A program made the translations under genes and the position numbers. From Microthrixaceae bacterium (lineage in GTDB: Bacteria; Actinomycetota; Acidimicrobiia; Acidimicrobiales; DATDAH01): a DNA stretch of 64,000 nucleotides. The stretch lies in assembly GCA_020637195.1 (NCBI GenBank), contig JACJWK010000004.1:62001-126000 (forward strand), written 5' to 3'. The notes beneath the pieces are model-generated. The model was given only the letters and a program-made list of their open reading frames with translations, ran no database searches and had not been told where the DNA came from. Below, piece by piece: positions 47,990 through 58,374 of the stretch (the stretch's first letter is position 1; every line of letters starts with the position of its first letter).

Positions 47990-48421
47990 TCAGGCCGCCT
48001 CGGAGTCGACCGCGATGGCGCGGTCCGCGCCCTCGGTGGCGCCGATGGCCACCTTGCGCGCCTTGTGCTGCTCGGCCATCGGGATGACGACCTCGAGCAC
48101 GCCGTCGCGGTAGTCGGCGCTGATGTGGGCGGTGTCGAGCGAGTCGCCGAGGAACACCTGGCGGGTGACCCGGCCCTGGCGGCGCTCGCCGGCGAGGACC
48201 TCGTCGCCCTCCTGCGGCGCGAAGTGGCGCTCGGCCCGCAGCGTCAGCACGTTGCGCTCGACCTCGAGGTCGATCGAGTCGGCGTCGACCCCGGGCAGGT
48301 CGAAGGCCACGTAGACCTTCTCGCCCCGGCGCACGGCGTCCATCGGCACCGCGGGCGCCAGCGAACGGGTGCGCTCGGCCCAGCGATCGAGCTCACGGAA
48401 GGGGTCGTAGCGAAGCAGCAT
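47990..48421 (-). CDS. Small heat-shock protein Hsp20/alpha-crystallin
   Basis: A 143-residue chaperone. It starts MLLRYDPFRELDRWAER as typical bacterial Hsp20 proteins do. The alpha-crystallin domain covers about residues 27-125 (VYVAFDLPGVDADSIDLEVERNVLTLRAER...YRDGVLEVVIPMAEQHKARKV), and the sHSP A-x-x-x-G-V-L motif appears as ADYRDGVLEVVIP. It holds unfolded proteins for refolding. Expression should be repressed by HspR through the HAIR element upstream, where a good sigma-70-like promoter is also seen. Confidence 0.94.
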   Translation of the reverse strand: MLLRYDPFRELDRWAERTRSLAPAVPMDAVRRGEKVYVAFDLPGVDADSIDLEVERNVLTLRAERHFAPQEGDEVLAGERRQGRVTRQVFLGDSLDTAHISADYRDGVLEVVIPMAEQHKARKVAIGATEGADRAIAVDSEAA

Positions 48422-48482
48422 CTCCAGCCTCCTGGGTGCGTGTGGGTTGTTCAGTGAGTGGGAGCAGAAAAGCTCACCACCA

Positions 48483-48510
48483 AGAATACAGCAAACTTGA
48501 GTGTTGACAA
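48483..48510 (-). promoter_or_regulatory. hsp20 promoter
   Basis: On the hsp20 strand: -35 TTGTCA (48510-48505), 16-base spacer, -10 TATTCT (48488-48483). This region is markedly AT-richer than its surroundings. The -35 lies inside the HAIR palindrome. Confidence 0.6.
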
Positions 48511-48518
48511 CTCAAGTT
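48494..48518. promoter_or_regulatory. HAIR element (HspR operator)
   Basis: CTTGAGT-N7-ACTCAAG at 48496-48516, an exact match to the HspR-associated inverted repeat consensus; the arms extend to 9 bases (AACTTGAGT/ACTCAAGTT). It overlaps the hsp20 promoter, 73 bases upstream of the start codon. Confidence 0.92.
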
Positions 48519-48536
48519 CTCCGGAACGTGGTCGGG

Positions 48537-48579
48537 AAAACGGCGAGGGCGCCGGCACCCGCAGGTGCCGGCGCCCTCG
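48537..48579 (-). terminator. Rho-independent terminator of pckG
   Basis: Exact 16-base arms (48544-48559 and 48564-48579) around a 4-base loop. On the pckG strand the stem is followed by CCGTTTTCCC. It lies 24 bases beyond the pckG stop. Confidence 0.85.
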
Positions 48580-48603
48580 GAGGTCGGGCGGGAGTGGGGT
48601 GGC

Positions 48604-50397
48604 TCAGCCGGCGAGGCGCTTCTCGAGGTTCTCGAGCTCGTCGCGCAGGGCGGTGGGCAGGCGCTCGCCCACGAAGTCGTAGTGCTCCTCGATGAGGGGG
48701 ATCTCCGCCCGCCACCGGTCCTCGTCGACGTCGAGGAGGCGGTGCACCTGGTCGTCGTCGAGGTCGAGCCCGGTGACGTCGAGCGCCTCGCGCGTCGGCA
48801 CCCGGCCGATCGGGGTGTCGACGGCGCCGCCGGTGCCCTCCACCCGCTCGATGATCCACTTCAGCACGCGGCTGTTCTCGCCGAAGCCCGGCCAGATGAA
48901 CCGGCCCTGGTCGTCCTTCTGGAACCAGTTGACCCAGAAGAGCTTGGGGAGCTTGTCGGCCTCGGTGGCGTCGCCGATCGACAGCCAGTGGGCGAAGTAG
49001 TCGCCGACGTTGTAGCCGCAGAACGGGCGCATGGCGAAGGGGTCGAAGCGGACCTCCCCGACCGTGCCCGCGGCCGCCGCGGTCTTCTCCGAGGACATGA
49101 TCGAACCGAGGAAGACGCCGTGCTGCCAGTCGAGGGCCTCGGTGACGAGGGGGATCGTGCTCGCCCGGCGGCCGCCGAAGAGGATGGCCGAGATCGGCAC
49201 GCCGGCCGGGTCCTCCCACTCGGGGGCGATGGACGGGCACTGCGCCGCGGGGGCGGTGAAGCGTGCGTTGGGGTGGGCGGCGGGCACGCCGGACTCGGGG
49301 GTCCAGTCCTGGCCCTTCCAGTCGGTGAGGTGCGACGGTGCCTCGCTGGTCATGCCCTCCCACCAGACGTCGCCGTCGTCGGTCCTGGCGCAGTTGGTGA
49401 AGATGCAGTTGGCCTCGAGGGTCGTCATGGCGTTCGGGTTGGTGGACTCACCGGTGCCGGGGGCCACGCCGAAGAAGCCCGCCTCGGGGTTGATGGCGTA
49501 GAGGCGGCCGTCCTCGCGGAACTTCATCCAGGCGATGTCGTCGCCGATCGTCTCCACCTTCCACCCCGGCAGGGTGGGGATCATCATCGCCATGTTGGTC
49601 TTGCCGCAGGCGGACGGGAAGGCGGCGGCGACGTAGCGCTTCTCCCCGCCGGGAGGGGTCACACCGAGGATGAGCATGTGCTCGGCCAGCCAGCCGTCGT
49701 CGCGGGCCATGGTCGAGGCGATGCGCAGCGCGAAGCACTTCTTGCCGAGCAGGGCGTTGCCGCCGTACCCCGACCCGTACGACCAGATCTCGCGCGTCTC
49801 GGGGAAGTGGACGATGTACTTGTTGTCGGCGTCGCAGGGCCAGGGCACGTCCGACTCGCCCTCGGCGAGGGGCGCGCCGACCGAGTGCATGCAGGGCACG
49901 AACGAACCGTCCCCGAGCACGTCGAGCACGTCCTGGCCCATCCGGGTCATCGTCGCCATGTTCACCGCCACGTACGGCGAGTCGGTGATCTCGACGCCGA
50001 TGTGGGCGATGGGCGAGCCGAGGGGGCCCATCGAGAAGGGCACGACGTACATCGTGCGGCCCTTCATGCAACCCGAGAACAGGTCCGACAGCTCGGCGCG
50101 CATCTCGGAGGGATCGCGCCAGTTGTTGGTGGGGCCGGCGTCGATCTCGCGCTCGGAGCAGATGAAGGTGCGGTCCTCCACCCGGGCCACGTCGCCGGGA
50201 TCGGAGAGCGCCAGGTAGCTGTTGGGTCGCTGGTCGTCGGACAGGCGCTCGAGGGTCCCCGCGTCGACCAGCAGGCCGCACAACCGGTCATACTCCTCGG
50301 TCGAGCCGTCGCACCACTCGATGCGGTCCGGCTGGCACAGTGCCGCCGCCTCGTCGACGAAGTCGAGCAACTGCTGGTTGCTGGTCGGTGCGCTCAT
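48604..50397 (-). CDS. pckG: Phosphoenolpyruvate carboxykinase (GTP)
   Basis: A 597-residue GTP-type PEPCK. EWCDGSTEEYDRL is near the N-terminus, GPTNNWRDPSEM binds substrate, FPSACGKTNMAMM is the kinase P-loop with the reactive Cys of the GTP class, IGDDIAWMKF the metal site, and NPEAGFFGVAPGTGE the following signature. It converts oxaloacetate and GTP to PEP and starts gluconeogenesis. ATG 50397 is chosen; the frame continues upstream across the csp gap. It lies 22 bases after the cold-shock-like gene on the same strand and ends at a clear terminator. Confidence 0.96.
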   Translation of the reverse strand: MSAPTSNQQLLDFVDEAAALCQPDRIEWCDGSTEEYDRLCGLLVDAGTLERLSDDQRPNSYLALSDPGDVARVEDRTFICSEREIDAGPTNNWRDPSEMRAELSDLFSGCMKGRTMYVVPFSMGPLGSPIAHIGVEITDSPYVAVNMATMTRMGQDVLDVLGDGSFVPCMHSVGAPLAEGESDVPWPCDADNKYIVHFPETREIWSYGSGYGGNALLGKKCFALRIASTMARDDGWLAEHMLILGVTPPGGEKRYVAAAFPSACGKTNMAMMIPTLPGWKVETIGDDIAWMKFREDGRLYAINPEAGFFGVAPGTGESTNPNAMTTLEANCIFTNCARTDDGDVWWEGMTSEAPSHLTDWKGQDWTPESGVPAAHPNARFTAPAAQCPSIAPEWEDPAGVPISAILFGGRRASTIPLVTEALDWQHGVFLGSIMSSEKTAAAAGTVGEVRFDPFAMRPFCGYNVGDYFAHWLSIGDATEADKLPKLFWVNWFQKDDQGRFIWPGFGENSRVLKWIIERVEGTGGAVDTPIGRVPTREALDVTGLDLDDDQVHRLLDVDEDRWRAEIPLIEEHYDFVGERLPTALRDELENLEKRLAG

Positions 50398-50419
50398 GAT
50401 GGGGGGTCTCCGGGGGGAG

Positions 50420-50725
50420 TCAGTCGGCGACGGGCGAGTCGCCTTCGGGTGGGGGGCCGTCACCCGCGAGGGTGTCCTCGCCAGGGACGGTCGTCGGAAC
50501 CTGGTCGAACCCGGGCGTGCCCATGTCCACCTCGGAGCCGAGGCGCAGCGACGCCGCCTGTCCGCGGGCGTCCAGGTCGAACACGACCCGCTGGCCCTGG
50601 CGCAGCATGCGGAACACCGAGCCCTCGAGCGCGCCGGCGGCGAGGTCGTACTCGTTCAGGTCGCGGTCGCACACGACGACGCCCATGCCCGAGCCGGGGT
50701 CGTAGGACTTGACTACGCCCTGCAC
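50420..50725 (-). CDS. Cold-shock-domain-like protein
   Basis: A 101-residue protein. Residues 1-65 (MQGVVKSYDPGSGMGVVVCDRDLNEYDLAAGALEGSVFRMLRQGQRVVFDLD) follow the CspA beta-barrel order, but RNP1 and RNP2 lack most of the aromatic residues of true CspA (GYGFI and VFVH are absent), so nucleic-acid binding is uncertain. An acidic Pro/Gly tail follows. GTG 50725 start. It is probably transcribed with pckG. Confidence 0.75.
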   Translation of the reverse strand: MQGVVKSYDPGSGMGVVVCDRDLNEYDLAAGALEGSVFRMLRQGQRVVFDLDARGQAASLRLGSEVDMGTPGFDQVPTTVPGEDTLAGDGPPPEGDSPVAD

Positions 50726-50864
50726 TTCGACGCCCTGCCTTGTGATTCGCTGCGCACGCGACGACGCTCCCGGGGGGTGGTTGACCAGACGTGGGCGAGG
50801 GTAGCGAGCCGCATCCCCACCAGGCCAGACCGCATCGTCGGTGTCGTGACCTCCCGGGACCCGC

Positions 50865-51059
50865 CTAGTGGACGAGCTTCTGGACCTTGCCGGCCTTGAG
50901 GCACGAGGTGCACACCTGCACCCGCTTGGGCGAGCCGTTGACGAGGGCCCGGACCCGCTGGATGTTCGGGTTCCACCGCCGCTTGGTGCGCCGGTGCGAG
51001 TGGCTGACGCTCATGCCGAAGGACGGGTGCTTGCCGCACACCTCACACACCGAAGCCAT
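50865..51059 (-). CDS. rpmB: 50S ribosomal protein L28
   Basis: A 64-residue L28: MASVCEVCGKHPSFGMSVSHSHRRTKRRWNPNIQRVRALVNGSPKRVQVCTSCLKAGKV. It keeps both zinc-binding Cys pairs (CEVC and CTSC), the zinc-containing form. ATG 51059 is chosen from family length. It is divergent from the fakA gene, the usual actinobacterial arrangement. Confidence 0.96.
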   Translation of the reverse strand: MASVCEVCGKHPSFGMSVSHSHRRTKRRWNPNIQRVRALVNGSPKRVQVCTSCLKAGKVQKLVH

Positions 51060-51192
51060 CTCGAGCACCTTCTCACACGTCACGGGACCGGGGACGGCCG
51101 ACCACGCTACCAGCGGCCCGTCCGGCTTCCCCAATCACCGGCGGGATCGCGCGCCCGGTGCGCGGGCCGATCGCGCCGCGTGCGCCATCCTC

Positions 51193-51198
51193 TAGTCT
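51193..51198 (+). promoter_or_regulatory. Putative -10 box (TAGTCT) of fakA, leaderless
   Basis: TANNNT box 8 bases before ATG 51207. Confidence 0.5.
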
Positions 51199-51206
51199 CA
51201 CCGCGC

Positions 51207-52865
51207 ATGGCGTTGCTCGAACAGCTCGGAGCCGACGATCTCCGGCGCGCACTCCTCGGCTACCGCGATGCGCTGGCCACCCACCGGGACGCCATCAACC
51301 GGCTCAACGTCTACCCGGTGCCCGACGGCGACACCGGCACCAACATGGCGCTCACGCTCGAGTCGGTCGTGGCCGAGCTCGACGGCGCCGGCCCGGACAT
51401 GGCTGCCACCTGCAAGGCCATCAGCCACGGCTCGCTCATGGGCGCCCGGGGCAACTCGGGCGTGATCTTGTCGCAGGTCCTGCGCGGCCTCGCCGACGTC
51501 CTGGGTGAGTCCGAGCAGTGCGACACGGCCACGTTCGTCCGGGCGCTGCGATCCGCGGCCGACGCCGCCTACGGCGCGGTCATGCGCCCCGTCGAGGGCA
51601 CGATCCTCACCGTCGTGCGCGAGTCGGCGGAGGCCGCGGTCCTCCACGCCGACGGCGACGGTGCCACGCTCGTCTCGGTGCTCGACGCCGCCCGGGTCGC
51701 CGGCGGCGAGTCGCTCGAGCGCACCCCCGAGCTGCTGCCCGTGCTGGCCGACGCCGGCGTGGTCGACGCCGGAGGCGCGGGCTACCTGCTGTTGCTCGAC
51801 GTGCTGCTCCAGCTCGCCGACGGGCGGCCCGTGCCCGAGCCGCCGGACGGGCCCGACGAGGTCGTCACCGTCGCGGCCCACCCCGACGACCACGCCCGCT
51901 CGGCCGAGCACGACGCGCTCGCCGGGCTCAAGTACGAGGTCATGTACTTCCTCGAGGCGCCCGACGAGACCATCCCCGCGTTCAAGGACGTGTGGGCGGG
52001 CATCGGTGACTCCATCGTCGTGGTGGGCGGTGACGGCATCTGGAACTGCCACATCCACACCGACGACATCGGGGCCTCCATCGAGGCGGCCCTCGACGTC
52101 GGTCGGCCCCGCAACATCCGGGTCACCGACCTGCTCGAGCAGGTCGGCGAGGAGAAGTGGGTGCGTGAGGCCGAGGCCCACCCCGAGCCGGAGCCCGACC
52201 TCGCGCCCGTCCCGTGCGCCGTCGTGGCGGTGTCCACCGGCGACGGCATCCGCCGGATCTTCCACTCGCTCGGGGTGCAGGGCACGGTCACCGGGGGTCA
52301 GTCGATGAACCCCTCCACCGCCCAGCTGCTCGAGGCGGTCGAGGCGGCGCCGGCCGACCACGTGGTCATCCTGCCCAACAACAAGAACATCATCCCGGTG
52401 GCCCGACAGGTCGACGCGCAGACGGCCAAGACCGTCCGCGTGGTGCCGACGCGGGGCATCGCCGAGGGGTTCGCGTCGCTCCTCGCCTACGACCCGCAGG
52501 CCACGAGCGACGAGAACCTCGACGAGATGGCCGCGGCCGCCGAGCACGTGGTGGCCGGCGAGGTCACCCGCGCCGTGCGGGACTCCACCTGCGACGTCGG
52601 CCCCATCGCCGAGGGCGACTACCTGGGCATCGCCCGCGAGGGCATCCGCGCCGTGGAGGCCACCGTGGCCGACGCCGCCACCGTGCTGCTCGACCAGCTC
52701 ATCGGCGACGACCACGAGATCCTCACCATCATCGAGGGCGAGGGCGCCACCGACGGCACCACGCGCCAGATCACCGAGTGGCTGGCCGAGCACCACCCCG
52801 ACGTGGAGGCCGAGGTCCACCACGGCGGCCAACCGCTCTACCCCTACTTCTTCGGGATCGAGTGA
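51207..52865 (+). CDS. fakA: DAK2-domain fatty-acid kinase-like protein (FakA/YloV family)
   Basis: A 552-residue protein. Residues 1-200 are a DAK2 (DhaL-like) kinase domain: INRLNVYPVPDGDTGTNMALTL carries the Asp cluster for Mg-ADP, HGSLMGARGNSGVILSQVLRG the phosphate loop, and GGESLERTPELLPVLADAGVVDAGGAGYLLLLD the third block. The C-terminal part (YEVMYFLEA...GDGIWNCHIHTDD, then NNKNIIPVARQ) matches FakA middle and C domains. FakA phosphorylates fatty acids bound to a FakB (DegV) partner; no degV gene is visible here. The order rpmB-fakA-recG is conserved in actinobacteria. Confidence 0.92.
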   Translation: MALLEQLGADDLRRALLGYRDALATHRDAINRLNVYPVPDGDTGTNMALTLESVVAELDGAGPDMAATCKAISHGSLMGARGNSGVILSQVLRGLADVLGESEQCDTATFVRALRSAADAAYGAVMRPVEGTILTVVRESAEAAVLHADGDGATLVSVLDAARVAGGESLERTPELLPVLADAGVVDAGGAGYLLLLDVLLQLADGRPVPEPPDGPDEVVTVAAHPDDHARSAEHDALAGLKYEVMYFLEAPDETIPAFKDVWAGIGDSIVVVGGDGIWNCHIHTDDIGASIEAALDVGRPRNIRVTDLLEQVGEEKWVREAEAHPEPEPDLAPVPCAVVAVSTGDGIRRIFHSLGVQGTVTGGQSMNPSTAQLLEAVEAAPADHVVILPNNKNIIPVARQVDAQTAKTVRVVPTRGIAEGFASLLAYDPQATSDENLDEMAAAAEHVVAGEVTRAVRDSTCDVGPIAEGDYLGIAREGIRAVEATVADAATVLLDQLIGDDHEILTIIEGEGATDGTTRQITEWLAEHHPDVEAEVHHGGQPLYPYFFGIE

Positions 52866-52887
52866 CGGAGCGGGAACCGTCGCTCCG
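52866..52887 (+). terminator. Small hairpin between fakA and recG
   Basis: CGGAGCG (52866-52872) pairs with CGCTCCG (52881-52887) directly after the fakA stop. No T tract follows, so termination may be partial at most. Confidence 0.3.
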
Positions 52888-52973
52888 CCCGACCGCTTCC
52901 TCGAGCAGCCAGTCGAGCGACGGATGAGGCCGCGGCGAGGGCCGCTCCACCCCGCCTGGTCCCCGGGGATCGA

Positions 52974-55129
<2,156 letters not shown>

Positions 55130-55133
<4 letters not shown>

Positions 55134-55303
55134 GCGTGATCCCGCCCGAGACCATCGTCTGCGTCGACTGCGGCGGCACCTGCCACCTGCTCTCGTACCT
55201 CCCCGAGGACGACGAGCTCGAGCCCGGTGACGTCGTGGCCTACCGGTGCGCCGACTGCAACGACCGCTGGGACGTCGTGCTGGGCGATCCCGACGACGAC
55301 TGA
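55130..55303 (+). CDS. Small zinc-ribbon protein
   Basis: A 57-residue protein with two Cys pairs, CVDCGGTC and CADCND, 30-odd residues apart and separated by an acidic stretch (PEDDELEPGD), the layout of a rubredoxin-like or rubrerythrin-type zinc ribbon. It starts at GTG 55130 overlapping the recG stop (GTGA). In other actinobacteria the slot between recG and coaD usually holds rsmD, which is missing here. Function unknown. Confidence 0.7.
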
Positions 55304-55363
55304 GCAGCGGTCGGCGCTCCGCGCGGCCATTGCGACTTCGTTACGAGTCGCCGCTGCGCCCTG

Positions 55364-55369
55364 TACCGT
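55364..55369 (+). promoter_or_regulatory. Putative -10 box (TACCGT) of coaD, leaderless
   Basis: TANNNT box 6 bases before GTG 55376. Confidence 0.45.
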
Positions 55370-55375
55370 TGCGCC

Positions 55376-55855
55376 GTGGCCACCGTCTTGTACCCCGGCT
55401 CGTTCGACCCGATCCACAACGGGCACCTCGAGATCGTGGAGACCGCCTCGCGGCTGTTCGACCAGGTGGTGGTGGCGGCCATGCGCAACCCGCAGAAGGG
55501 CGAGCCCCTCTTCAGCCTGGTCGAGCGCGAGGAGATCCTGAACGAGGTGCTCGGCCACCTCGACAACGTGCGCATCACCATGTTCTCGAGCCTCGTGGTG
55601 GACCTGGCCCAAGAGGTCGGGGCCGACTTCATCGTGAAGGGCCTGCGGGCCGTCTCGGACTTCGAGTCCGAGCTCCAGATGGCCCAGATGAACCACGCCA
55701 TCTCGGGGGTCGACACGCTGTTCATCCCGTCGGCCTCGACCCACTCGTTCCTCGCCTCGAAGCTGATCCGCGAGATCGCCCGCTTCGGTGGGAACGTCGA
55801 CTCGATGGTGCCCCCGGCGGTGTCCAAGCGGCTCCAGGGGAAGTACGAGCGGTGA
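55376..55855 (+). CDS. coaD: Phosphopantetheine adenylyltransferase (CoaD)
   Basis: A 159-residue nucleotidyltransferase. YPGSFDPIHNGHLEIVE carries the HxGH motif (residues 14-17), VDLAQEVGADFIVKGLRAVSDFESELQMAQMN binds phosphopantetheine, and PSASTHSFLASKLIREIARFGGNV contains the ISSxxxR-like ATP loop (STHSFLASKLIRE). It catalyses the fourth step of CoA synthesis. GTG start behind a -10 box. Its stop overlaps the GTG of the coiled-coil gene by 4 bases. Confidence 0.97.
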   Translation: MATVLYPGSFDPIHNGHLEIVETASRLFDQVVVAAMRNPQKGEPLFSLVEREEILNEVLGHLDNVRITMFSSLVVDLAQEVGADFIVKGLRAVSDFESELQMAQMNHAISGVDTLFIPSASTHSFLASKLIREIARFGGNVDSMVPPAVSKRLQGKYER

Positions 55856-56445
55856 GCGACCGAGGCGACTTCGCCACGTCACTGCCGCCCAGCCCGCATC
55901 AGGCGCCCGAGGTCGAGCCCCTCCTGCGTCGCGTCGTGGACCTGCTCGAGGCCGCCCGCCCGATGCCGCTGTCCACCTCGGTGATGATCCAGAAGGACGA
56001 GATCCTCGAGCTCCTCGACGAGGCCCTCGATCGTCTGCCCGAGGAGCTGCGTGCCGCCCGGTGGCTGCTGAAGGAGCGCGAGGAGTTCCTCGTGAAGGTC
56101 CGCCGGGAGGGCGACGACATCCTCGACGAGGCCCGGGGCCAGGCGGCGCGCATGGTCGAGCGGACCGAGGTCGTGAAGTCCGCCGAGCAGCGGGCGCGCC
56201 AGATCGTCGAGGGCGCCGAGGAGGAGGCGCGCCGCATGCGCCACCAGGTCGAGGACTTCTGCGACCAGCGCCTCAGCACCTTCGAGCACGTGCTCGACCG
56301 CACCATGGCGGCCGTCCACGCCGGCCGTGAGCGGCTCCAGGCGACCGCGCCGCCGCCCGACCCCGACGAGGACGACCTGGCCGGGGTCGAGGACTTCTCG
56401 CCCTCGACCGAGGGGTCCCGCGGCTTCTTCGACCAGGACGTCTAG
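55852..56445 (+). CDS. DivIVA-like coiled-coil protein (SepIVA-like)
   Basis: A 197-residue protein. After a Pro-rich start, a long coiled coil rich in Glu/Arg/Ala (DEILELLDEALDRLPEELRAARWLLKEREEFLVKV through EEARRMRHQVEDFC) covers residues 45-150, followed by an acidic tail. Position before DUF177-rnc-mutM-smc matches mycobacterial SepIVA, a septation factor related to DivIVA. The identification rests on synteny and coiled-coil pattern. GTG start overlaps the coaD stop. Confidence 0.75.
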   Translation: MSDRGDFATSLPPSPHQAPEVEPLLRRVVDLLEAARPMPLSTSVMIQKDEILELLDEALDRLPEELRAARWLLKEREEFLVKVRREGDDILDEARGQAARMVERTEVVKSAEQRARQIVEGAEEEARRMRHQVEDFCDQRLSTFEHVLDRTMAAVHAGRERLQATAPPPDPDEDDLAGVEDFSPSTEGSRGFFDQDV

Positions 56446-56448
56446 TCC

Positions 56449-56982
56449 GTGGCCAGACGGCCGCTGCGCGTCGGGGTCGGCGACCTCGTCCGCCACCCGG
56501 GCACCCGCCACGAGGTCGAGCGGTCCGTGCCCGCCGGCGGCCTCGGGTCGCTCGTCGTGGGGGCCAGCCGGGTCGATCCCGGGGTCGACGTCGAGGTGGA
56601 CCTCGTCCTCGAGTCCCAGCCCGGGACCGTGGTCGCCTCGGGGACGGTGGCGACCCGCTGGCACGGCGAGTGCCGGCGCTGCCTGGGCGAGGTGGTGGGC
56701 GAGCTCCGGGCCGAGCTGCGCGAGGTGTTCGGCGACGAGTCCGAGGGCGATCCCGACGACGGCGACTTCTACGCGTTGGAGGGTGACGAGGTGGACCTCG
56801 AGCCCCTGGTCCGCGACGCGGTGCTGCTCAACCTGCCGGTGGCCCCCCTGTGCGGCGACGACTGCCGCGGCCCGGTGCCCGACGCGTTCGTCCCGGCCGG
56901 GGACGACGACCCGGACGGTGGGAGCGACGACCCCTCACGCGATCCCCGGTGGGCCGCGCTCGACGACCTCGACTTCGACTGA
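56449..56982 (+). CDS. DUF177 (YceD-like) protein
   Basis: A 177-residue protein: VASGTVATRWHGECRRCLGEVVGELRAELREVF is the DUF177 core with its first Cys pair, and EVDLEPLVRDAVLLNLPVAPLCGDDCRG the conserved C-terminal motif. The usual final Cys pair after CRG (GLCPxCG) is absent here; the protein reads GPVPDAF instead. YceD-type proteins are linked to 23S rRNA and L32 gene expression, and rpmF follows directly. GTG 56449 lies 4 bases after the preceding stop. Confidence 0.87.
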   Translation: MARRPLRVGVGDLVRHPGTRHEVERSVPAGGLGSLVVGASRVDPGVDVEVDLVLESQPGTVVASGTVATRWHGECRRCLGEVVGELRAELREVFGDESEGDPDDGDFYALEGDEVDLEPLVRDAVLLNLPVAPLCGDDCRGPVPDAFVPAGDDDPDGGSDDPSRDPRWAALDDLDFD

Positions 56983-57111
56983 CGCGGCCCGGCGCCACCG
57001 GGACGGGCGCGGCGACTTCGCCCAACCCCGGGTCCTCCCGGTAGCATCGGACGTTCGTGCCCGGTCGGGCGCCCCGCCGCAGAACCGTCGCCGCAGGAGA
57101 CCTGGAGAGCC

Positions 57112-57293
57112 ATGGCTGTCCCCAAGAAGAAGACCTCGAAGGCGCAGGCCGCAGCCGCCAGACCTCGGCGTGGAGCCTCAAAGGCGCCGTCGCGCAGCGT
57201 GTGCCCCCGCTGCACCGCACCAAGCAGCCCCATCGTCTCTGTGGCAACTGCGGCGGCTGGTACGGCGGCCGCAGGGCCATCGACGTCGACTGA
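57112..57293 (+). pseudogene. rpmF: 50S ribosomal protein L32, reading frame broken by indels
   Basis: The start MAVPKKKTSKAQ and the middle KAPSRSVCPRC are in one frame; TSAWSLK and the end TKQPHRLCGNCGGWYGGRRAIDVD are in another. Joined in order they give an almost complete L32 with both zinc Cys pairs, with an extra Gly after the second pair. At least three small indels in 180 bases are needed. The ATG follows GGAGACCTGGAGAGCC. L32 is normally present in every bacterium, so sequencing error is more likely than real loss. Confidence 0.85.
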
Positions 57294-57309
57294 GCCCCAG
57301 GGAGCGGAG

Positions 57310-58291
57310 ATGCTTCCCGTCGCGGTCGACGCCGGGCGGTAACGCGCCCCCGACACCATCGTCGCGGCGCCCGGCGCCGCCCGTCGCCGAACTTCGGCGT
57401 GCCGTCGTGCTGGTGGGCCGTCCTGAGGACCTGTCCGACACCGGCGACCTCAGGTGCTGCCCGCCTCGGAGGTCATCGCCATGGACGCGGACCCGGGTCC
57501 AGCGTGCGCATCGATGAAGGACTCGTCGCTCGTGCGCCGCCGCCGGGGCGGTCCGCGACGGCGTGGCCTCCGCCATGGTCAGCGCCGGCAACACGGGGGC
57601 CACCATGGCCAGCGCCCTGCTGCGCATGGGTCGCATCAGGGCGTGGCCTGGCTCCTCATCTCCACGCCGATCCCGGTCCCCGGGCACCACGCCCACGATC
57701 CTGCTCGACGCCGGCGCTAACGCCGAAGTGCAGCCCGGAGGTGGCTCATGCAGTTCGGCCAGATAAGGCGCAGTGCTGTACTTGCGAAGCGCTCGGCATC
57801 GCCACCCCAGGTGGACTGCTGTCGATCGGCGAGAGGTCCAAGGGCAACCCCTGGTCAAGGCCACCCACGCTTCATGGACGAGCCGGGCTGGCTCGATGCG
57901 CCGGCAGCTTTCATCAGCAAACGTCGAGGGCCGCGACATCATGTCCGACGACGGGACGTCGTGGTCACCGACGGCTTCACCGGCAACGTGGCGCCTCGTC
58001 GCCTCGAGGGCGGCCTGGGCTCGCTCATCGCCGCGCTGTACGGCGTGTCGCCTCGACGGACGAGACCAAGCGCCTGCCGACGTGCTGTTGCCCGCGCTCG
58101 TGCCGCTCGCCGAGCAGTTCGACCCTAACAACACCGGTGGGGCGATGCTGCTCAGGGTGAACGGCGTGTGCATCATCAGCCACGGGTCGTCCACCGACAC
58201 CGCCATCGTGAACGCGGTGAAGGTGGCGAACGAGATGATCGGGGCCGGCCTGGTGGACCGGTTGCGCGAGACCGTGTCGACGGGCGAATAG
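57310..58291 (+). pseudogene. plsX: Phosphate acyltransferase PlsX, reading frame broken by multiple indels
   Basis: Fragments in all three frames line up with PlsX in order: MLPVAVDA (start), APDTIVA, VLVGRPEDLSDTGDL, PASEVIAMDADPG, MKDSSLVR, ASAMVSAGNTGATMASALLRMGRI, PTILLDAGANAEVQP, NVEGRDIMSDD, VVVTDGFTGNVA, LEGGLGSLIAALYGV, and the clean end FDPNNTGGAMLL...DRLRETVSTGE. Every conserved block is present, but roughly ten indels are needed. PlsX makes acyl-phosphate for phospholipid synthesis and normally stands between rpmF and acpP, as here. Confidence 0.87.
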
Positions 58292-58374
58292 CCGCCACGC
58301 GGACCGCCGTCATTCACAAGCGCACAAGCGCGACCGTATACCTCCCGCCGTTCATCAGCCTCCGAGGAGTCCCC

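Noticed and set aside
57112..57293. Programmed frameshifting in rpmF
   Set aside because: At least three shifts in both directions in 180 bases with no slippery site, and the same damage continues through plsX and acpP; error is far simpler.
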